Below, in pieces: positions 59,538-64,000 of a stretch of DNA of 64,000 nt. The DNA is taken from NCBI GenBank assembly GCA_947374865.1, contig CANCDR010000012.1, positions 29,053 to 93,052 on the forward strand, written 5' to 3'. Origin of the DNA: Oxalobacteraceae bacterium. Lineage in GTDB: Bacteria; Pseudomonadota; Gammaproteobacteria; Burkholderiales; Burkholderiaceae_D. The notes below the pieces were generated by a model. The model had not been told where the DNA came from, did no database searches, and saw only the letters and a program-made list of their open reading frames with translations. Made by a program: the position numbers and the translations under genes. The first letter of the stretch is position 1; the number at the start of each line of letters is the position of its first letter.

Positions 59538-60644
59538 TCATTTCCACGGATCGACGCAGCAGTGAATCGCACCTGCATCGCCTTCGCCACCCACGGTATG
59601 CAGGGCACTGGCAACATCATGTAAGCCATAAATATGGGTGCACATTTTTTCCAGCGGATAGCGGCCGGAGGCAATCAACTGCATGGCCATCTCAACCGCC
59701 TGATAGCTATGTCCGCGCATGCCTTTCAGGGTGAGATTTTTACGAAACAGGATGTCGCTGTCGAATTCGGGAATCGGCCGGCCTTTCCTGCCACATAAAA
59801 GAATCCGCCCGCCCTTGCGCGCGAGCTGGATCGCAGACACGACCGTGGCGGGTCCACCCGATGCACAGTCGATCACCAGATCAGCCATATGGCCATGGGT
59901 GATGTCGGCCACCGCTTCCAGCAAATCAGCTTGTTCGATATCGATCGTGTAATGTGCGCCCATTTCTTTGGCCAGGGCCAATCGATGCGCATCATTCGTC
60001 AGGCCAGTGACGATGATGCAAGCCGCACCGGCTTCTTTGGCGGCGATCACACAGGCTAAACCTTGTTGCCCTGGACCCTGAATAACGACCACTTCACCCA
60101 TCGTCGCCCGTCCTTGCAAACATGCCCATTCGACGCCGTTGCCTAAAGGGAGTGCAAGCGTGGCCAAGGTGTCCGGCACATGGTCAGGCACCTTATGAAA
60201 CACGGCGTTCGCATGCAAATATTGATATTGACTGTAGCCGCCCCAAAGTGATGGCGCCACACTCACCGGCGTCGAACCATAGCGGATGCCGTTGCCAATC
60301 ACGGTATCGGTCGCATCGCACAGACGAAATTCACCGGTGCGGCAGTAATGACAATGACCGCATGGCAGATACTCTTCGAGCGCGACCCGATCGCCCTCCT
60401 GAACACCCCAGCGCGCCTGCGCATTGGCACCGATCGCAGCAACGAAACCGACGGTCTCATGACCCAGAATCATCGGCCCCTTACTTTTGGGGTAATTTAA
60501 AAAATAGGGCCAGTCACTACCGCACACGCCGGTCTTTTCTACTTTCAGCAGACCTGCGTCGGCCGATATCGCCGGCACATCGAAGGCTCTGACTTCCACC
60601 TGCCGCTGATCGAGCGCGACTGCGGCGAAAACGTGTTCTTGCAT
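59538..60644 (-). CDS. Zinc-dependent alcohol dehydrogenase-family protein
   Basis: Medium-chain dehydrogenase of 368 residues. Catalytic zinc ligands: Cys 41 and His 62-Glu 63 in CGSDWPYF and GHETVG; structural zinc cysteines at 95, 98, 101 and 109 (CGHCHYCRTGEFRLC). The nucleotide site is VVIQGPGQQGLACVIAA. Related to threonine/polyol and butanediol dehydrogenases; the substrate is unknown. AGGAG lies ahead of the ATG and the start is only 14 nt after the Rieske stop, so the two are co-translated. The pair suggests consecutive oxidation steps. Confidence 0.9.
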   Translation of the reverse strand: MQEHVFAAVALDQRQVEVRAFDVPAISADAGLLKVEKTGVCGSDWPYFLNYPKSKGPMILGHETVGFVAAIGANAQARWGVQEGDRVALEEYLPCGHCHYCRTGEFRLCDATDTVIGNGIRYGSTPVSVAPSLWGGYSQYQYLHANAVFHKVPDHVPDTLATLALPLGNGVEWACLQGRATMGEVVVIQGPGQQGLACVIAAKEAGAACIIVTGLTNDAHRLALAKEMGAHYTIDIEQADLLEAVADITHGHMADLVIDCASGGPATVVSAIQLARKGGRILLCGRKGRPIPEFDSDILFRKNLTLKGMRGHSYQAVEMAMQLIASGRYPLEKMCTHIYGLHDVASALHTVGGEGDAGAIHCCVDPWK

Positions 60645-60658
60645 GCGCTGCTCCTAAT

Positions 60659-61936
60659 TTAAATCGAGGTGTGGGCAGAGCCCTCTTTAGCCTGCAACAA
60701 ATCATCAATCTGTGACAGCGTCAAATCCGATGCTGCCACAAACGATGCCGAGCGGACCCTGTGGGTCGAGGTATCCAGCCCGGGTGGCGCTTCACCCTTG
60801 GGCAAGGCTTCAGCGGATGCCAGTAATCGCCGACGCGCTTGCACAATCGCCAAATCGGTGGAGACTAGACATTCGAGTGACCGATCCACATTCGGCCCCA
60901 TGCTTTCCTGTAAAGAGGCATCCTGCATGCCGATGCCTTCCACGCCGCTGTAGAAACGGCCGCTTTGCTGGGCAGCGCGATCCATCAAATAATCATTGTC
61001 CTTGTTGGCCACGGTACGATAGGTACCGGGAATCAGCGCAGCATACATGCCCTGCCCGTTTTGCATCGCATGCAATTCTTCTTCCTTGAGTGGGCGGGTC
61101 GGGTGATGGGTCATGCTCCAAGCGAAGCAGTTTTCATCATCGATCGGCACAAAGGCATGGCCATGCACGCCATGGTCGCCATAAGGCGGAATCATGGTGT
61201 ACCAAGGCATGATCCATTGGGTGACACGCCAATAACTCTGACCGGCATCGGCACCGCGCTTGGCGCTGATTACCAGTCCACCTGGCGATTTGGCGACATC
61301 GAACTTGGGTCGTGTATCGACCTGATAGCGGGCACCCTCGGTACCTTTGTGCAGCGGATCGGATTTGAGTTCGCCGCTATGCAGAAAAGAAACGTGGCTG
61401 CCATCAATGCCGCCTTCCATGGCTTGCAGGTAGTTATTTTCCTGCAGCCGTTTGCTCACATAGCGGTGTGAATCAGGCACCATGGCCCACTCGAATTCGG
61501 GCAAAGGTGGCATCTGATCAACCGGCCCCATGTAGGTCCAGATCACGCCGCCGCGCTCAACGCAGGGATAGGCGGTCAGTTTGACCTGCGTACAGAAAGT
61601 ACTGCCGTCAAGTTCGGAAGGAATGTCGACGCAATCCCCCTTCACATCGTATTTCCAGCCATGATAAGGACAGCGCAAGCCGTTTTCTTCATTGCGCGCA
61701 AACCAAAGCGATACGCGCCGATGCGCGCAGAACTCATCGATCAGACCGACCTTGCCTTCGGTATCGCGAAAAGCGATTAATTTTTCCGACAGCAGCTTCA
61801 CGCGCACTGGCGGGCAATCCGGCGTCGGGATTTCTTCCGCAAGTAAAGCCGGAATCCAGTAGCGCCGGAAAAGATTCCCCATAGGCGTGTCTTTACCGGT
61901 TTGACTGAGTATTTTGTTCTGTTCAACGGTTGCCAT
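60659..61936 (-). CDS. Rieske non-haem iron oxygenase, phthalate 4,5-dioxygenase-like large subunit
   Basis: Terminal oxygenase of the aromatic ring-hydroxylating type, 425 residues. The Rieske [2Fe-2S] ligands are Cys 70-x-His 72 and Cys 89-x2-His 92 (CAHRR and CPYHGW). The mononuclear iron motif is Asp 178-x2-His 181-x4-His 186 (DGSHVSFLH). Architecture is closest to phthalate dioxygenase alpha-only enzymes, which do not need a small subunit but need a reductase; none is in the window. The start at 61936 is chosen by GAGAGA upstream and the family N-terminus. Substrate not identifiable. Confidence 0.92.
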   Translation of the reverse strand: MATVEQNKILSQTGKDTPMGNLFRRYWIPALLAEEIPTPDCPPVRVKLLSEKLIAFRDTEGKVGLIDEFCAHRRVSLWFARNEENGLRCPYHGWKYDVKGDCVDIPSELDGSTFCTQVKLTAYPCVERGGVIWTYMGPVDQMPPLPEFEWAMVPDSHRYVSKRLQENNYLQAMEGGIDGSHVSFLHSGELKSDPLHKGTEGARYQVDTRPKFDVAKSPGGLVISAKRGADAGQSYWRVTQWIMPWYTMIPPYGDHGVHGHAFVPIDDENCFAWSMTHHPTRPLKEEELHAMQNGQGMYAALIPGTYRTVANKDNDYLMDRAAQQSGRFYSGVEGIGMQDASLQESMGPNVDRSLECLVSTDLAIVQARRRLLASAEALPKGEAPPGLDTSTHRVRSASFVAASDLTLSQIDDLLQAKEGSAHTSI

Positions 61937-61999
61937 AAATCTCTCTCGTAAAGCGTGTGGTATTAGTTCAGGCATGGGCCGACTGCTGCCGGGCGACGT

Positions 62000-63073
62000 T
62001 CATTTTTTTTCTTTGTAGGCACCCAGATCACGCAGGGCGGCATCGACGAAACTATTATCGACCACCTGATCGACTGTCGCGCTACCTGTCAGGAGTCCCT
62101 GCTCTTTGAAAAATGCATAGTCTTTCTGCAGACTTTCCGCATTGACGCGACCATCCGGATTGGAGGCATGCGGCACGATAGAGCGATAAATTTCCACATC
62201 CTTGATCTCGGTATATTCCGTTAAGATGGCAAAAATTTCATCGGCGCCGGGCCCGGCAATCTTGCCATTTTTCAGTGCATTGTTGTAATCGCGAACCCCC
62301 TTGAGATAGGCGCGCATGAATTTTTGACCTAGCTCAGGTTGATTTTTGATGAATTCACCGGAGTACAGCACCACTGCCGTTTGCTGCCCGGGATAGACGA
62401 CATCATTGCCCGCGACGCGCACGGCGACCTTGCCCTTGACTGACAGGCTCACGGTCGGCTCGTTGGTGATGCTGGCGTCGATAGCTTTATTGGTGAAAGC
62501 GAAAAAGTGCTGCGGAAATCCCAGATCTACCACATTGACATCGCTGTATTTGAGGCCGCCCTTTTTTAAAGCTTCGTTGAGAGCAGAAGCGGTGCCGGTA
62601 CCCGATGCGCCGACCGCGACCGTCATCCCCTTTAAATCCTTGAACGACTTGTAACGGCCACTGTCGACCAGATCCTTGCGCACCATCAGCGCTGAGAAGC
62701 CATAGCCGGGCTTGATAGAACCTTTGTCAGCGACCACCTTGACGTTGATGTTGCGTCCTACTGCATTGTACAAACCGGCTGAGACGGTCCCGCCGCCGAC
62801 ATCGAGCTGCCCCACGCCGAGCGGCGCGATCATCTTCGCCGCCGAATTAAATGAAGTGAAGGTGACGACAATGCCCTCGTCGCGGAAGTAGCCTTTTTTA
62901 TCGGCGATAAAAAATCCGATGTCACTGCTGACACTGGCGGTGCCGACTCTGACTGTGGCTGGTGCAGCATGCAGTAGGGTGGGCGTAGCTAAGCACAAGG
63001 CGGCTGACATCAAGGCATTCTTTGCGCTGGATGGCAAACGGTGTATGAAATTTTTTAAAAATGGTGTCTTCAT
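62000..63073 (-). CDS. ABC transporter substrate-binding protein (NMT1/THI5, SsuA/TauA-like)
   Basis: Periplasmic solute-binding protein with a signal peptide (about 1-36, cleavage near LHA-APA) and an NMT1/SsuA-like fold; 357 residues. Stretches such as VRVGTASVSSDIGFFIADKKG and VGASGTGTASALNEALKK are typical of proteins for sulfonates, taurine, nitrate or aromatic acids. The ATG at 63073 has GGAGA upstream. It is the first gene of the operon with the Rieske oxygenase. No permease or ATPase gene follows within the window, so partners must lie elsewhere. Confidence 0.88.
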   Translation of the reverse strand: MKTPFLKNFIHRLPSSAKNALMSAALCLATPTLLHAAPATVRVGTASVSSDIGFFIADKKGYFRDEGIVVTFTSFNSAAKMIAPLGVGQLDVGGGTVSAGLYNAVGRNINVKVVADKGSIKPGYGFSALMVRKDLVDSGRYKSFKDLKGMTVAVGASGTGTASALNEALKKGGLKYSDVNVVDLGFPQHFFAFTNKAIDASITNEPTVSLSVKGKVAVRVAGNDVVYPGQQTAVVLYSGEFIKNQPELGQKFMRAYLKGVRDYNNALKNGKIAGPGADEIFAILTEYTEIKDVEIYRSIVPHASNPDGRVNAESLQKDYAFFKEQGLLTGSATVDQVVDNSFVDAALRDLGAYKEKK

Positions 63074-63217
63074 TGGGTCTCCGATGATGATTTTTTTATT
63101 GTGCATAAATCGCTTTGGCAGACTCTAGGATGCGGCGGGAATGGAAGAATTTTCCGACCTTTACCTTATTGCGTAAGGGATCAAACTTGAATGCTGCACT
63201 GTTTATGTCTTATTCCT

Positions 63218-63246
63218 ATATTATGGGATTTTTATGTTATTAACAA
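63218..63246 (-). promoter_or_regulatory. Candidate promoter of the SBP-Rieske operon
   Basis: On the minus strand TTGTTA (63241-63246), 17-nt spacer, TAATAT (63218-63223), about 145 nt before the SBP start. Each box matches consensus at 4 of 6. The surrounding stretch is AT-rich compared with the genes. Confidence 0.4.
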
Positions 63247-63300
63247 TCAAAATTCTTGTTTGGCGAGATCGGAATTGTTTGGTGGAGTGAGGTGGGGATT

Positions 63301-63411
63301 TTCTTTGGTGAAGCGAGTTATGCTTTTTCTTCGGTTAAGTTAGGTCTGCTTTTTCTTCGAAGTGAGTTGTTTTTTTTTGATGAAACTAGTTTTTTTCTTC
63401 GGTGAAGCGGA
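63301..63411. repeat. Degenerate 26-bp tandem repeats
   Basis: Consecutive 26-bp units start at 63301, 63327 and 63353, each beginning TTCTT and ending in a T-rich run, with GGTGAAG or related cores; a fourth and fifth degenerate copy continue to about 63411. They sit in the 927-bp stretch 63074-64000, which holds no credible gene: besides this there are the hairpin chain (63441-63621) and the 32-bp repeats; 63805-64000 shows nothing recognisable. Confidence 0.7.
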
Positions 63412-63440
63412 GGGGGTGCCACTCCGTGGAGAGTAGCCGG

Positions 63441-63486
63441 GAGCGGCCCGGCAGCCGCTCACTTTTCTTGCTTCGCCAAGAAAAGT
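63441..63486. repeat. Pair of short hairpins at the left of the repeat element
   Basis: GAGCGG/CCGCTC (63441-63460) and a perfect ten-pair stem ACTTTTCTTG/CAAGAAAAGT with a 6-nt loop (63461-63486). They directly precede the large inverted repeat and look like parts of one palindromic element. Confidence 0.75.
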
Positions 63487-63528
63487 AAGCAAAAGAAGGC
63501 GACCGCAAAATCGCTGCCCTTCGGGTCC

Positions 63529-63621
63529 CCAAAAAAATGACGGGGAAAACGGGAAGCGGGGCCAACTCGCTGCGCTCAAACAAGCCCCACTTCTGATCCG
63601 TTTTCCCCGCCATTTTTTTGG
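63529..63621. repeat. Large near-perfect inverted repeat
   Basis: Arms 63529-63552 and 63598-63621 are complementary at 23 of 24 positions; ten further inner bases (63553-63562 with 63584-63593) pair at 9 of 10, separated on the right by a 4-base bulge (TGAT). The 21-nt loop contains CTCGCTGCGCTC. The whole would form a very stable cruciform or RNA hairpin. Open frames through it (for example 63386-63655, minus) look like repeat-derived non-coding frames. Confidence 0.9.
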
Positions 63622-63663
63622 CAGCGCTACATGCGGACTTCAACTTCAAAGTCAACTACCACT

Positions 63664-63804
63664 GCCTCGCTTCGCATCGAAAAACAAAGGCCGCGCTGCG
63701 CGTCGAACTTCAAGAACCACAGCCTCGCTGCGCGTCGAACGTCAAAAATCTAAGCCTTGCTTGTCTTCGAACGTAAAAAATCTAAGCCTTGCTTCTCTTC
63801 GTAA
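63664..63804. repeat. Degenerate 32-bp tandem repeats
   Basis: Units begin at 63664 (26 bp), 63690 (32), 63722 (32), 63754 (32) and 63786 (partial, about 19). Shared core is GCC(T/G)(C/T)GCT followed by (G/T)TCGAAC and a run of A. Copies diverge step by step from left to right, as expected of an old tandem expansion. Not CRISPR: there are no spacers between units. Confidence 0.8.
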
Positions 63805-64000
63805 TATTTTAGTCAGCAAACTGATTCTCGGATCACGAACCGACTAAATGAAAAAACCTAAATTAGCGCAGAATGTCGCAAATTTTTCAATGTGCGTAAG
63901 CTGACGATTCCTCGCCTTATCAATCTACGCTGATGGTGTTTTTACTTTCCGATGCGAAACAAGTCTGTTGATTTTTAAGTGACCGTTGATCTGCACGTCC

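Noticed and set aside
63386..63655. Two overlapping minus-strand frames of 79-89 residues in the repeat block
   Set aside because: They run through the hairpin chain and tandem repeats; codons follow repeat structure, not protein-like composition. Better explained as a non-coding repetitive element.
63664..63804. Possible CRISPR array
   Set aside because: 32-bp units are directly adjacent, degenerate and without unique spacers; no cas genes nearby.

Overview
The window is a contiguous piece of a betaproteobacterial chromosome, most likely Burkholderiales, family Oxalobacteraceae (Herminiimonas/Undibacterium-like). I infer this from gene order and protein character: rnr, tRNA-Leu, purA, hisZ, hflC, hflK, hflX, hfq, der, bamB, hisS, ispG, rodZ, pilW, rlmN, ndk, then surE-pcm-nlpD-rpoS, then a compact TCA-cycle block with a GntR regulator between sdhC and mdh. 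The genus is not provable from sequence reading alone.

Layout. 1-4.0 kb: cysE (cut by the window edge), rlmB and rnr, all on the minus strand. 4.1-4.4 kb: a stand-alone tRNA-Leu(CAG) on the plus strand with a near-consensus promoter and two tandem terminators. 4.4-21.1 kb: a long minus-strand run of housekeeping genes: purine salvage and synthesis (phosphoribosyltransferase, purA), histidine regulation (hisZ), membrane protease modulators (hflKC), hflX and hfq, ribosome and outer-membrane assembly (der, bamB, a YfgM-like protein), hisS, ispG, rodZ, pilW, rlmN and ndk. 21.3-22.0 kb: a YccA/Bax-inhibitor membrane protein. 22.1-27.1 kb: rlmD-rpoS-nlpD-pcm-surE, the stationary-phase sigma cluster. 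27.2-32.2 kb: quinone oxidoreductase, a DinG/YoaA helicase, a YdcH-like small protein, an exported coiled-coil protein and zapE.

32.3-49.9 kb is a TCA supercluster. Minus strand: sdhC-sdhD-sdhA-sdhB-sdhE-gltA, then odhA-odhB-lpdA. Plus strand, diverging from the GntR gene: mdh, a CitE-like lyase, an exported MliC-like protein and acnA. Control elements are visible: terminators after gltA, between odhB and lpdA, and after lpdA; intercistronic hairpins; paired palindromes upstream of odhA; and a 12-bp palindrome next to the mdh promoter. These suggest graded, coordinated expression of the cycle.

50.0-57.3 kb: a small membrane protein, a DUF2863-type protein, an M14 carboxypeptidase, a GMC oxidoreductase, an RhlE-type helicase and a CoA-transferase/hydrolase. 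57.6-63.1 kb: an IclR regulator converges on a four-gene minus-strand operon: periplasmic binding protein, Rieske oxygenase, zinc-dependent dehydrogenase, COG0523/CobW GTPase. It looks like an accessory uptake and oxidation module for an unknown (perhaps aromatic) substrate. 63.1-64.0 kb has no credible gene but is dense in repeats: 26-bp and 32-bp degenerate tandem repeats flank a chain of hairpins that includes a large near-perfect inverted repeat.

No CRISPR array, insertion sequence, prophage or rRNA operon was seen. The less usual signals are the stop-codon-spanning tandem duplications at the ends of hisS and odhB, the twin palindromes upstream of odhA, the repeat block at the right edge, and the SBP-Rieske-dehydrogenase-CobW operon.
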